Positions 11,022 through 22,289 of a DNA stretch of 64,000 nt are shown here, in pieces. Below the pieces are notes generated by a model that saw only the letters and a program-made list of their open reading frames with translations, made no database searches and had not been told where the DNA came from. This stretch comes from Prorocentrum cordatum (lineage: Eukaryota > Sar > Dinophyceae > Prorocentrales > Prorocentraceae), in the NCBI GenBank assembly GCA_963575745.1, contig CAUYUJ010008113.1:1072320-1136319 (forward strand), read 5' to 3'. The first letter of the stretch is position 1. Every line of letters begins with the position of its first letter. Both the position numbers and the translations under genes were made by a program.

Positions 11022-11758
11022 CAGCATCATAATCATCATCAGCAGCATCATCATGATCATAATCATCATGATCATGATCATGATCAGTATCATGATCAGC
11101 ATCATCAGCAGCAGCATCATCATGATGATCATGACCCTGATCAGCATCATGATCAGCATAATCATCATCATCATCAGCAGCATCATCATAATCAGCAGCA
11201 TCGTCATCATCATCAGCATCATCATCAGCATCAGCATCACCATCGTCATCCTCATCATAATCACCAACACCACCGCCAGCATCACAACCACCACCAACAC
11301 CACGATCACCACCACCATCACCATCACCATCACCATCACCATCACCACCACCACCACCCTCACCCTGACCCTCACAATCACCATCATCACCATCATCATC
11401 ATCAGCATCATCAGCATCATCAACATCATCATCCTCATTGTCGTCGTCAATACCGCCAGCATCAGCAGCATCGTCTTCGTCATCAACATCAGCAGAGCAA
11501 CATTATCGTCATCGGCACCATCATCGCCATACGCATCCTCATCGTCACCGTCATCGTCATCATCGTCATCATCATCAACATCATCATTGTCATCATCATT
11601 ATCAGAATCAGCATCATCATCAGCACCAGCATCATTCATCAGCATCGTCAGCATCATCCTCATCAACATCATTATCATCGTCCTCGTCCTTATCGTCATC
11701 TTGATCCTCGTCATCGTCCTCGCTCTCATTCTCATCATTATCCTTATCCGTTTCCTCT
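11022..11758. repeat. CAT/CAC/TCG trinucleotide microsatellite
   Basis: Imperfect CAT, CAC and CGT triplets. Open frames across it are repeat translations. Confidence 0.9.
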
Positions 11759-11759
11759 C

Positions 11760-12084
11760 TTAGTCAAGGTCGGAGGACGGGAGCCTTTTAGAAAGCACAG
11801 ATGGAAAGTCTGCTGCGTCAGCGCAAGGACCCTGGCTAAATAATACTGCGACGACACTTACGGGCGCAGGGGACCCAAGCCAAAGCGGAACATCATTGAA
11901 GCAGGATTTGTTTGTTTTCAGAAGAGAACGAACGCGACGATGCCAGACACCTTGCACGCGGATCGGGATGCTAACTGGAGAAAATAAATCGTACCCCGTT
12001 GGGTTCGAGTGGCGACGGACTGATACAGAAGCGGGGACACGCAACGAACATGTCTCGAAAGACGGCCCATCATTTTAACGCAGG
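11760..12084. other. No recognised gene
   Basis: Unique sequence with no open frame over 95 codons and no family I recognise. Confidence 0.5.
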
Positions 12085-13442
12085 ATGAGAACTATTGTGT
12101 ACAGAAAGGCTTGGATTGGAAAAGCAATCGGAGGGCGACGCACGTCGCAACGGAGCCGAACCCTATCCGATGAGCAGCAGCAGGAGGTATCAGCCCAACA
12201 CCTCCCCCTGAATACCGTCCCAAGACGGCCCCAGGGCAGCGAAAGATGGCCCCATCCCCCCGCCCCCAAACAAAAAGGCCCACGGCAGCCCCCAGAGCGG
12301 CCACGGGCCTCCCGAGGGGCCCTGGGGAGAGGGCCCACAAAAGGCCCAGAGGGGCCCCCGGAGAGGTTGCGCCAGCACGGCGTAGCACCGGGGTCGGGCA
12401 GCAAGGCGGCACTGCAACGCAGCACCGCCGAGGGGCCGCGCGGGGCACGCTCGCCAGCGACGCCGGATCAAGCAGGAGGCGAGGCCGCAGGCAGGGGCAC
12501 CAGGAGCATCTGAGGAGACGGCAGGAGGAAGGGCAGCACGGCATCGTCCTCATCGCGCCGTCTCTCCCTCCCGTCTGCTTTCGCCACGCAACTCGCGGCA
12601 CGACCATCGGCAGCAGGAACAGCAGCGGCAGCAGCACCAGCATGACGGACGCCCCCGCCCCCCCGCCTCCTGGCCCCTCTAAGGCCCCGCTGGGGGGGTG
12701 GCCTGCTTTCTGCGCCGCCTTCAGGGCACATCTGAGCCAACACGGTCTCCCGCCCACGCCCCTCACGACCGCAGCAGCAGTGGCCGAAGCGGACGGCCGC
12801 GGCGGAGGCGGAGGTGGGGCGGCAGCGGCGCGGCGCGGCGGCCGCGGCGGCAGAAGGGCCGGCGCGGCGAGAATCGGCGGTGGAGGGCGAGGCGAGGCGC
12901 TGCCGCGGGAGCCCGGCGAGCGAGGCGGGCGACGCAAGGTAGCGGCAGGAGCCGACCAAGAGAATACTCCTCCTACTGCTCCTCCCGGTTCCTCCCTCCT
13001 GCGACTCCTCCTCCCGCCTCCCCCCTCCTTCACTCCTCCCTGGTCCTCGCCTCCCCCTCTCCTTCTCCCATCCGCACCCCCCATCCGTCGCCCTGCTCGC
13101 CCTCTCTCCTCCTCTCCCTCTACAAACCTACTCCTCCTCGTCCTCCTCCTCCTCCTTTTCCGCCTCCTTCTCTTCCTCCTCCTCCTCCGCCTCCGCCTCC
13201 TCTTGGAAGGTGAAAGTGGGGGTCGGGCGAAGGGTCCCGGCAATGGTGTTTTTCTGGGCCATGCATGGCGATACATCCTCGATTGCTGTGTTCGGCGGGG
13301 AAGCCAATTGAAGCTTCCCGCCTGCACCCATGCGCGAGACTTGAGGGTAAACGAAGCAAGGGGGCGGGGGGCTCGGGAAAGGCAGCGAAGGCAGCGTGCG
13401 CTGAGGGCGCAACAACAAAGTTTGAATAAACGACAGCGGTGA
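12085..13442 (+). other. GC-rich region with long low-complexity frames
   Basis: A 398-codon plus-strand frame (12246-13442) and a 411-codon minus-strand frame overlap almost completely, which is expected in GC-rich DNA with few stops. The only protein-like part is the plus-strand segment around 12690-12800 (GGWPAFCAAFRAHLSQHGL and neighbours), which could be an exon. The rest is Arg/Gly/Pro low complexity, plus a CTC tract at about 12965-13205 that reads as poly-Leu or poly-Pro. I would not annotate the long frame as one gene. Confidence 0.3.
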
Positions 13443-13524
13443 GGTGAGTGTCAAAATCTGCCCAGCCAACCTGAAATCAGAAACACTGCTCCTCAATTTT
13501 GGGGATCTTCAAAGCCAGGGAAAA

Positions 13525-13755
13525 ATATGAATTCACATTGTGGGGAGAAGCAAAATGTGAATTCACATTTTGGGAAAAAGGGAAATGTGAATTCATATTT
13601 TGGGAAAAAGGAAAATTTGAATTCACAGTTTGGAATTTTGTGTAGGAGTATGATCAAAGGGGCTAGAATGTAAATTCAGACTTTGGGAAAAAGGAAACTG
13701 TGAATGCACACTTTTGGAAAAAAGGAAAATGTGAATTCACATGTTGGGAGAATCG
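13525..13755. repeat. AT-rich tandem repeat built on TGTGAATTCACA
   Basis: About seven copies of a roughly 32-bp unit, AAATGTGAATTCACATTTTG followed by GGAAAAAGG. Each unit is centred on an imperfect palindrome around GAATTC. It is sharply AT-rich compared with its surroundings. Confidence 0.85.
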
Positions 13756-14085
13756 CGGGACCCATTCCAAATCTGTCTTGGGGGTCGACAAGTCGTAGTT
13801 TGGGACATACGCGATCATCAATCGCACAATCAAGACACACTTGCACTCCACTTCGCCGCCCGACGCGCAATATGCAAGAACGCCCGCACGCATGAACGAT
13901 GCTGGATGGACGGCGCGTTTGCCCGCGCGGGCAACGCGCGGGCACGAACGACTGGCCCTCCATGACCGCCAACATTGTATGCCAATCATACCCGGTCACA
14001 TACATGAGCGATACATTGAGCATACATGGGCCATTCAGCCCCCATTGAAGACCCCCTGTTGCAGACCCCCTCTTTCACCCTCCAA
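13756..14085. other. No recognised gene
   Basis: Unique sequence with several CATACA/TACATG words near 13990-14030. Nothing recognised. Confidence 0.4.
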
Positions 14086-14224
14086 TCCTCCTCCTCCTCC
14101 CCCTCCCCCACCTCCACCTCCTCCTCGTCCTCCTCCGCCTCCTCCGCCTCCCCCACCTCCTCCTCCTCCTCCTCCTCCTCCTCCTCCTCCTCCTCATCAT
14201 CATCATCAGCATCATAATTATCAT
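14086..14224. repeat. CTC/CAT microsatellite cap, left side of capped element copy A
   Basis: A CTC run with a short CAT tail, directly abutting the capped element. Confidence 0.85.
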
Positions 14225-14969
14225 CCATTCCTTTGCCTTATTAATAACTTTTGCCTGTCGCACCCCGAAGCCGGTCGAAAGGGCGGGCCGGGAATCTCGC
14301 CTGAGACTTCCTCAACAATTACGGCCCTAAAACTGAAGCATTAACAACAGTTTCACAGATAGAGGGCGTGTCACTTTGAAAATGTGGCTCTCGCCTTAGC
14401 GCCGCGCGCATTGGTTTTGAAAATGTGCGAGAGCTTCACGGATGGAGGGCGGGTCGTTTTCAAATGTGGCTCTCGCCTTAGCGCCGCGCGCCTTCGTTTT
14501 ACAAAACTGCAAGAGTTTCACGGATTGAAGCGGGTGGCATAAAAATATGCCTCTCGCTCGCCTTAGCGCCGAGCACATTCGCATAAACAATTGCAAAACC
14601 TTCACTGCTTGAGGGCGGTTCGTTTAACCAAAACTCAAGAGTTTTACGGATTCCCATGGTCAGCGTACTAGGCATGGCGTTCTGAAAATATTCAGGATTA
14701 CAAGGCTGCAACAGTTATGTCGGTTCGCGGTGTTGAAGTCCCAAGAACGGCGTTCTGGTTGATTCACGATAGTCAAGACGCATCAGTCAAGTTGATCCGT
14801 GGCGTTGGAGTCCCGAGAATAATGTTTTGGCATGTTTCAGGGTCTTCAAACGGTTATCTTCCAACGAAGCAGTTCCTTCAGCGGAAATGAACCCTTGTAG
14901 GGGCCTATGAAAAGGGGAACTTGGGGGACGGATGATGCCAACTTCGTTGATGACTCTTGGGTTTACACT
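14225..14969 (+). mobile_element. Microsatellite-capped dispersed element, copy A
   Basis: Non-coding element of about 750 bp present four times in this window: A and D (48597-49462) in plus orientation, B (33015-33887) and C (33929-35790) inverted. Order in plus orientation: CTC tract; entry sequence with GTCGCACCCCG and CGCCTGAGACT; a tandem core of 80-90 bp units, each containing GGCTCTCGCCTTAGCGCCGC and a GAGGGCGGGT motif (about four here); a single-copy right part with GGCATGTTTCAGGGTCTTC and TTGATGACTCTTGGGTTTAC; then another CTC tract. I recognise no coding sequence. The mobility mechanism is unknown; four copies with shared boundaries imply dispersal. Confidence 0.8.
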
Positions 14970-15470
14970 GGTCCACCTCCTCCTCCTCCTTCTCCTCCTC
15001 CTCCTCGTCCTCCGCCTCCTCATCCTTCTCCTCCTCGTCCTCGTCCTCCTCCTCCTCCTCTTCCTCCTCCTCTTCCCCCTTTTCCTCCTCCTTCGCCTCC
15101 TCCTCCTCCTCCTCCTCCTCCTCCTCCTCCTCCTCCCCTTCCTTTTCCTCCTCTTTTTCCTCCTCCTCCACCTCCTCTTCCTCTTCCTCCTCCTCCTCCT
15201 GCTCCTCCTCCTTCTCCTCTTCCTCTTCCTTTTCCTCCTCCTCCTCCCTCCTCCTCCTCCTCCTCCTCCTCCTCCCTCCGTCCCCGACCTCGTCTTCCTC
15301 TTCTTCCTCCTCCTGCTCCTCCTCCTCCTCCTCTTCCTCCTCTCGTCTTCCTCTTCTTCCTCCTCCTGCTCCTCCTCCTCCTCCTCTTCCTCCTCTTCCT
15401 CCTCTTCCTTTTCCTTCTCCTCCTCCTCCTCCTTTTCATCATCCTCCTCCTCCTCTATCATCCTCCTCCC
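14970..15470. repeat. CTC microsatellite cap, right side of copy A
   Basis: About 500 bp of imperfect CTC with TTC and CTT interruptions. The Ser/Pro/Leu and Arg/Glu frames are its translations. Confidence 0.9.
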
Positions 15471-15473
15471 CCT

Positions 15474-15681
15474 GGACACAAGCCTCCTCCTCGAGGAGCG
15501 GCTGCGCGACCTTCTCGGCTTGCCGCTGCGGCTGCGCCGCTCCGAGCTGCGGGGCCAGACGGCAACGGGCCCACAGGTGGAAGGAGTCGCCGCTGCCGCT
15601 CCCGCTCCCGCTGCTGCTGCACTCCGGAAGGCCCTGGAAGCACCACGGCGTTTCCGGGGGCTTCTGGAGGCCCCAAACTAA
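15474..15681 (+). CDS. Candidate exon after the CTC tract, unknown protein
   Basis: Immediately after the CTC run, one plus frame reads DTSLLLEERLRDLLGLPLRL and continues with Arg, Ala and Leu-rich helical sequence to a TAA near 15681 (ending GLLEAPN). It is GC-rich like coding sequence and has the residue balance of an amphipathic protein, but the two minus-strand frames are open as well. No family recognised. The position next to a CTC-capped element parallels the hydrolase exons next to copy D. Confidence 0.3.
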
Positions 15682-15795
15682 CAAAGCGCGGACGAGGAGG
15701 ACAGGAGGAGGAGGAGGAAGAAGAGGAGGAGGAGGACGACGACGACGACGAAGAGGCAGAGAAGGAGAAGCAAGGAGGAGGAGGAGAAACTATAA

Positions 15796-15950
15796 CTGCG
15801 GGGGTTGGAAGCCTCACGAGAGAGAGAGAGAGAGAGAGAGCATGGCGGCAATATGCTGTATATTGCAAGGCTCTTACTCTCCATACGCAATAAATGCGTC
15901 GACGCTCGGGCCAAACAGCGGTGACACCTTCCTACTTGAGTCGGGACTGC
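15796..15950. repeat. Dispersed repeat, copy 1 (second copy at 28746-28853)
   Basis: Shared words are AACTGCGGGGGTTGGAAGC, AGCATGGCGGCAATA, and CGCTCGGGCCAAACAGCGG followed by TGACACC or CGACCCC. This copy carries a GA dinucleotide run (15819-15840) that the second lacks. Non-coding. Confidence 0.7.
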
Positions 15951-18288
15951 GCGGGCGATCGAACAGCTCTGGCGGAAGGGAGAAACCAAAGGAAGAAGGG
16001 AGCCATAACTGGCCAACCACCAGCATTTTCCCGGACTCGGCAGGTAGACGCCGTCGCTGTCTGACCTGACGGGCGCGGGAGCAAGGACGCGGGCTCATCC
16101 ACTGCGATGGCAAGCTCGTTCGTGCTATGGAGGAACTCACGCGCGTGAGCGATGATGCCGCGAGTTAAAATGTGCTGCCGCATTATGTGATGTTGGAGAC
16201 CTCGGGCCGCAGACGCTGCGTCTGAAAGCCTGTCCTGAGGCTCAGGCTGATAGTTGCTCCGGGGCCACGAGTGGCGAGGTGGAGGTACAGTGCCTCGACC
16301 TGGTAGGTGGGAGAAAAGGTGGTGGATGGAGATAGACCTTGAAGGATGCACGAGCTATTTTAGCACTTTCGCCTCGAGGCTTCACCGCGGTCGCGATCCG
16401 CGGGCGCCGCTCCGATCGCGACCGCCGTAGGCGACTCCCTCGTTGGGCGCGCAGGGCTGGGCGCTGCCCCCGGGCGAAGGCGGCTGCTGTGGCTCATCGG
16501 CGCCAGCCGCGCGGAAGGCCGCGCCAGCGCGACGGCGCTTGACATTCTCCTCTGCCCTCTGGTCTTTTTCCTTTTCTTGGGAAGGTCGGCGGCATCGCCT
16601 GGCGCGGGCTCGCTCGAGTCCTCGTTCTCGCCATGGCCGTTGCCGGCAATCACCGCAGCGCGCCCTCGGGGGCCGATGGGCGAATTGGCCCCCGCCCTTG
16701 TCCAGAACGGGCGCGGGGCCGACGGGCGCAGCAACGTCGGTTTCCTGTCCGAACCGCAAGCTGCGCTGGCCTCGTCGCACGCAGCCTCGCGAGAAGGCGA
16801 CCGGGGCTGATCCTCGGGCGAAGGTTGGCGAGGAGGAGGAATGCGCGACACGCGCTCGCCAGGAGGTGATGGGGGGCGCAACGCACGCGGCGACAGCGCC
16901 GCCAACTGTTTGCAGCAAGGCGGGCGGCTCTTGGACGAGGGTGCGCCGAGCGATGCATCGTCGAGGGCGGCCAGCGGATCCTGACCGAATTCGCGCCATC
17001 ACCCCGCGCCCAGCATCGCCTGCGTTCGCCCCACTGCTGAGGGCTCCACGAACTCCATTGATGATAAAGTTTCGTCGTGAATATTGCGGCCGCGATGCTC
17101 AGCGGGGCGCTCGCACGCGCGGGCTTCGCGTCGACGTTGGGCGGGCGGGGGGGGGGGTCCGGCTCCAGACCTCTGCTTGATGTGACTCTTTGCAACTGCG
17201 CGCCCCATGGGGGGAAGACTCCGCCTGCTCGAAACAGGCCCCAAAAACAACTAAGATCCACTCCGCGGGGGGGGGGGCGAAAGCCCGCGGCGATCGAACA
17301 ACAAAAAAAAAAAACGATTTAAGAACGATCACCAGTCGTCCAGCCGTGGACTCTCATCGCTTCGCATGCGAGTCCCGCGCGAAGCTCGGGATCCATCGCG
17401 TCAGCGCTGAACGAGCTGCGACGGAGTACCTTACCTGCTCTGGCACAGGACCCGCGCGATGTTAAATTGTGCACGAAACCCAATCTCCTCGTCGAGCTCC
17501 GCGAGTGGCCCAGCACCCTCTGAGAGCGCCGTGGCCGGCACTTCTGGAGGAGGTGGTGCGCTCGGCGGGCTCGGCACCAGCGCGGGCGCCTTGCCGGCAC
17601 GGGCCGGCCAAAAATTACACGCGGCTGCCGCGGCGGGAACGGGGATGCCCTTGAGCCTGAAGGCGGCCTTGTGAAACAGATGATGACCTTGACACCGCGC
17701 GCCTCGTCTCGTTGGACTGCTGCAACGGGCGCTCCGCTTCGCGAACTTGGAGCCTGCTCGGCGGCGGCATCATCGGAGGCATGCCAGGAGGACGGGCCAT
17801 CGCCAGGGGCCCCGGTGCGCCGTCGACTCTTGCCCGGGTGCCTGGAGGGGACGTCGGAGATCGAGCCCGTGGCGCGGGTCGACCTGCAGTCGATGCGAGC
17901 GTCGCATCTTCTGACGACGCCACTCCCTCCGTGGATGGCAAGGACGACGAGGGTGCGGAACGCGAGCGGCGAGGCGGTGGCGGACCCCGGCGCTCTGGCG
18001 GCTCATCCTGAGGCATTATGACACGCGCGCGCGGCAGCGGGAAGCCGCCAGCGCGCGGCGGCACACGGCGGGGGCCCGCGCGGGGGCCTGGCGGCGCGCG
18101 AGCCACAGCCGGCAGCTCAGCGCGCTTCGGCTGGGCGGCGCACAAGCCTGCATAATGCTTCTCCATGGCCCTTCTTGCCCCGACTGCGTCCGCCATGTCC
18201 ATGCGCGCGCTCACCCGCACTCATGCGAGAGCGAATGCTAACCATCGCAGCGTAGACTCCCGACAGCATGCTCTCCCGAACTGCCGTG
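15951..18288. other. GC-rich region, no recognised gene
   Basis: Long overlapping frames on both strands (for example minus 16382-17002 and 17615-18220) are rich in Arg, Ala and Pro and show no motif I can name. One minus frame carries a basic patch, LPKKRKKTRGQRR, near 16545-16580. The region lies just downstream of the decayed copia element and could contain its 3' flank or further element debris, but no LTR pair was found. Confidence 0.4.
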
Positions 18289-18642
18289 CTACAAGAGGCC
18301 TCTCAACCACCCTGCGTCATGTGACAGACCTTTCAGTGGAGGTGGGGTTGGGCAGGTCCGATAATTCCGAAGAGAATGGCGCGCGCGCAGTTCCTGCATG
18401 CATTGCAATATGTGAATTGTCGGAGGTCGGCTGGCGCTCGCGCCCTGATAGCACGGTGAGCTCGCCGACCGGCCCGAGGGTGACAGCGCATGGCGTATGT
18501 GACCGCTGGCGACAGCGACTGGCCACGTCGCGGAGGGCAGTGAACTGCCCTTGGTCAGCCAATCGGCGATCACGTCACGGGTACCCTCGCAGCTCAAGGC
18601 CCATAGCTGGCCCGAGCTCTGGAGGTCGCTGCGCCAGAACAC
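18289..18642 (-). pseudogene. copia RNase H C-terminal remnant
   Basis: The frame begins FWRSDLQSSGQLWALSCEG and reaches DVIADWLTKGSS near 18540-18580. ADxLTK is the usual C-terminal signature of copia RNase H. The acidic residues of the N-terminal half are missing, so there is probably a deletion between this piece and the RT at 18753. Confidence 0.6.
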
Positions 18643-18752
18643 ACGCGGCAGTAGCGAGTGTTCTGCCGGAGGCTTAGGTCTCGTAGCCGAAAGGCTGTGA
18701 CCACTCCCATCGAGCCAAGGCAGAGCTCAATATGTAGTTTGACTGGCGTGCC

Positions 18753-19884
18753 TCACGACAAATGAAACAGTTCCTTCAATGACATGTAGCTCACCTTTAC
18801 CAATGGCATCTCCGGGCATCGACGTAAGTTGGCATTCCCCTGAGGTGATCCTGTGACCTTGATGCCGTCAACATGTTTGGTGGCCAGTAGGGCGAGCTCG
18901 CCGTCCTTGTGTTTGGCGATGAACTCGTTGTCGTATAGTGTTGGGATGGCCTGGTACATTTGATCGGCGATCTTTTGGAATCGGATGGACCAGCATCTCG
19001 GGGCATCTCTGCCCCTGGTGCATGGTTTCTCCACGTGCAGAGCAACAAGTGCTGGGTCGAAATCATTGCGCCCTTTTACTTTGCACTGGACTGCGACGGC
19101 GTCGGGGGACAGCTCAAGGTTGACCTCGCGCTTTTCCTCGCCCAAAGCCACCACGGGTCACTGGTAGCTGGCGCATTTCAAGAAGGCTTTCTTGACGCCC
19201 CACGCATCGATCGTCCACCCTCGGCAAGCAGCCACGGAGACAATCACGCGCTGGGAGAATCGCGATGAGGCGCCCGCGCATGCGGCGATGAGGTCGGCGT
19301 CGGCGTCCTGGAAGCCTCGGAAGGTCAGCCTCATGCGGATGATTCGTGCCCTTTTTCCACATGCCTACCTACCTGCAGTCAAGGATGCAGCGCGTTCCTC
19401 GGCGAGAACGTCGCGAGAAGCTGTCGGGGTCTACCCATGCTTGCTCCTCGAGCACAGCGGCAGCGACGGCTGCGGCGTGCTCTCGGAACTCTTCGGGGGT
19501 GATCAAGTCAGCGCCGCGCTCGACCACTGCCATCTTGGTTCCTGCCACGTAGACGCGGAGGTTCGCGCAGTGACCGTCGGGAACAAGATGATCCAACATG
19601 AGCTCGTGCATCTCGTCAGGGGCAAACATTTCCACGATGGGGTTTCGGGCCTCGTTGGCGTCGATGGCCCCTGCGGTCTCGATGTGTCTGCGGGCGGGGC
19701 TTGCGGCAGTGGGCACGACGGAGCAGGTTGGGCCTCCGCCAACAAGATTCCCTCGGCAGTGACCGAGTCTGTGAAGAACGCATCTTCCATGACTGCCCGT
19801 TGGTTGCGCGTTGCAGAGAGGTCCACCAAGTGGTGCCGATGAGGTAATGATCGCGAGTCTTCGCGAGACTCCTTCATGGTTCAA
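18753..19884 (-). pseudogene. copia reverse transcriptase remnant
   Basis: Upstream, VLEEQAWVDPDSFSRRSRRG at about 19405-19465 matches the entry to RVT_2 domains. A second frame then reads RIIRMRLTFRGFQDADADL and WGVKKAFLKCASYQ (19160-19345), ending at TGA. The same frame resumes as EKREVNLELSPD and RDAPRCWSIRF, then KHVDGIKVTGS near 18850. The active-site pair, normally HVDD, is HVDG here, so the enzyme would be dead even without the stops. The frame ends at TGA near 18753. Confidence 0.8.
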
Positions 19885-19889
19885 CTCCT

Positions 19890-20919
19890 CCCCTGGTCGT
19901 GCGCGGAGTCGTCGGGGCGCGCGCCGGCATCCGAAGAATCGGAGCCACCCCCCAGGGCGTCGGCTACTTGGAGCTCATCTTCCACCAGATCTCAGGAGCA
20001 GCGTCCAGCTACCTCTCTAAGTATGAATAAGAGATGGCACGTTCTGCCGCGGTCGGGACCTACGAGCTCGGCGAGGCTGGTCTGCCTGCCGCGAAGCTCC
20101 ACGGGGCGCCCAATTCGCGATGGCCTGGTCGCCACCATGCCAGGAGTGAACCAACCGCCCCGACTGTCCTCGGCCACGATGCGCTCGAGGCCGCGGCCGA
20201 CTTGGATGGCCGCGACACTATAGAGATTGAGTGCGTTTCTGGCTGAGTACTCGAGGCTCAAGGCCACAGCACACGTGAGAGGTGACAGAGGTGACCGTGC
20301 CAGTGCCGGCGAGGCCAAAGCGTTGAAGGGTCTTAGCCGAGAGGCTTCTAATGTGCTGTTGTACCTTCGCCCATGCCTGACCGTGGGGTGTAATTGGTTG
20401 GCTCGTAACTCCGCATACCATACCACCGAAGCCCACGAACCGTAGCAAATCTCCGAGGCGGCATCTGTTCGGTGCCTCGGTAATTGATGGCCAAGGCGCC
20501 TGGTTGAGCACTCATCTCGGCGACTGCGGCTGGACCACTCCGCTCGCTCTAATCTTTGGTGGTTGGAGCTCGGAAGAAGCCGACCACCTTACCTGGCTTG
20601 TAGTTCAGGGTCTGGCTGGCGACTGCGGCGCTGGCCTTGGAAGCACAGCTGATGCGGGGGATGGCCGAGGCTTCTAAAATTCACTGCAGCGCGATCTCTC
20701 TTAGCCGGTGTTAGTTGCGGGCCAGTCCTGCTGCGTCGTCTGGGAGTGCCAACGTGTCCAGCATCACCCGCGGCCCCCTTCCGAATCGCGCGTTGCTTGG
20801 TTTTGCGCCTACACAAAACATGAAAGGGTTGCCTGCGAACGCTGCCACAGACTGTAGGTCGCGCATGCCGACTCCCAGTGATTCACGCCGACTGGGTTTT
20901 CAATGCAGCGCATGGCGCG
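19890..20919 (-). pseudogene. copia polyprotein, region between integrase and RT
   Basis: Frame 19992-20426 reads EDSRGGWFTPGMVATRPSRI and GRPVELRGR (about 20050-20140). This has the character of the polyprotein linker after the integrase core, and the strand and order fit. No named domain is visible, and the frames shift several times. Confidence 0.4.
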
Positions 20920-21930
20920 TCATAGGGTTACACCGCGTCGTCCGATCACGCGGGCGCGATGGTCGGGGGCTCGCACTCGGACCACGATGCCGCGTCGATC
21001 GAAGAAAGAACTAGCTGCGGCACCAAGAACAACACGTTCGCCATCCACTATCGGCATCTTGAACGGCCCGAGGATCGAGATCCAACATGCTAGGACGGCA
21101 GAGTACAAATTATCCGAGGAGCGGTGCCCAGCATCGCTGGAGTCACCCTCGAGAAGCTCTGCTGCATGCCACCTGTCGGCTCACTCGATCATGTGCCAGA
21201 TCGGGTACTGGCGAAAGAAGATGATATCTCCTTCTACTTCCTGATCGGGAGCCGTGACCAACTCGACCGAGGGCGTTGGTTTGCGACGCGTTGCTGACCC
21301 AGGCCCTGGACTCGCAGCATGAATCTACCACGTCAGCGATGACTTGGAAAACTGCCCTCGGGCACCCGGCTGCTGCCAAGTAGCCACTCCATCTGACTCC
21401 GCGTAGCATGCCACCAGCGGATGTAGCTTACGCATGTCGCGGCGCGCTTGCGATTTATCACCAGTTTGTAGCACGTGCAAGCTCTGAGTGACGTCTTCCG
21501 GCGCATGACCCGTCGCAGCCTCCACGACTCGAGGTTGCGGCCGAGGAGCTCTGGAAGCTCGGGGCGCTGGCGGGTCAAGCGGATGTGGTGGTTCGTCGCC
21601 ATCAAAGAGATCATCGCGGATCGGAGCTGGAGGCGCAGCGCGTGCGATGGGGCCTCGGCACGGAGGCGGCCCATCTGGGCTGGCACTCACCTGTGATCCA
21701 AGGATTCCTGCCGAAGAATCTTGAGACAGCTGCGCTCGTGTCTCGCAGGAAAAGGTCCCGCGTTGGCCGGTGCGGAGAACTTGGATAATTGTGCGTGGTT
21801 CGTCAGGCCAGCGGCGTTGGCCTGGCCGCCCGGCGTGGTCAGGGCGTGCTCGATAGCGCGGCGGCGCGGCGGGTCCCGCGTGCATCCTGGACAAGAGCAC
21901 GGTAATTCTACTCCTGGAGGGATGGCGCAC
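20920..21930 (-). pseudogene. copia integrase remnant
   Basis: The zinc-binding start appears as IRWWHATRSQMEWLLG near 21370-21430, with a second Cys-rich step DSCCESRAW near 21300. The catalytic core begins EVEGDIIFFRQYPIWHMIE near 21190-21245, giving the first Asp, and is cut by an in-frame TGA. A further frame gives WISILGPFKMPIVDGERV near 21020-21080, matching the second Asp strand. I did not find the final Glu. Integrase inserts element cDNA into the genome; this copy is split over at least three frames. Confidence 0.7.
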
Positions 21931-22289
21931 TTCCCTGGGACCTCGAAGTGACGTGGACCCAGATGGCTGCGATTGCCGCGGCAGCCGGGAAATCCTGAAA
22001 ACAATTTAGCGTTTTGGTGCGTTGGCTGCCTGCTTGGCAGCCGGCGCGACGGCAGCCGACCGCGTGCCCGCGGCGCGCTTGGGAGCTCCAGTCGCCTTCG
22101 GTCGGGCACGAGGCTTGCCTGTTGGCGTCGGCGCGGCTGCCGTTGCTGGCGCCGGCGCTGTCGCAGGCGGCGCGTCGGCATCTTCCCGGCGCCCAAGTTC
22201 CCGGAGAGCCTCCGGGCTCACGCGGGCCCCTGTAGCCAGGCAAAGCACTGCCATCAGCGCGAGGGAGCTTTCCAACACGGCTTTGAGAG

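Noticed and set aside
12092-13442. Two overlapping 400-codon ORFs on opposite strands as genes
   Set aside because: GC-rich DNA has few stops, both strands are open to the same extent, and most residues come from low-complexity tracts. Only a short plus-strand segment looks protein-like.
16382-18220. A second gag gene downstream of the decayed copia element
   Set aside because: The minus-strand frames are Arg/Ala/Pro-rich and show no zinc knuckle or other gag signature that I can point to.
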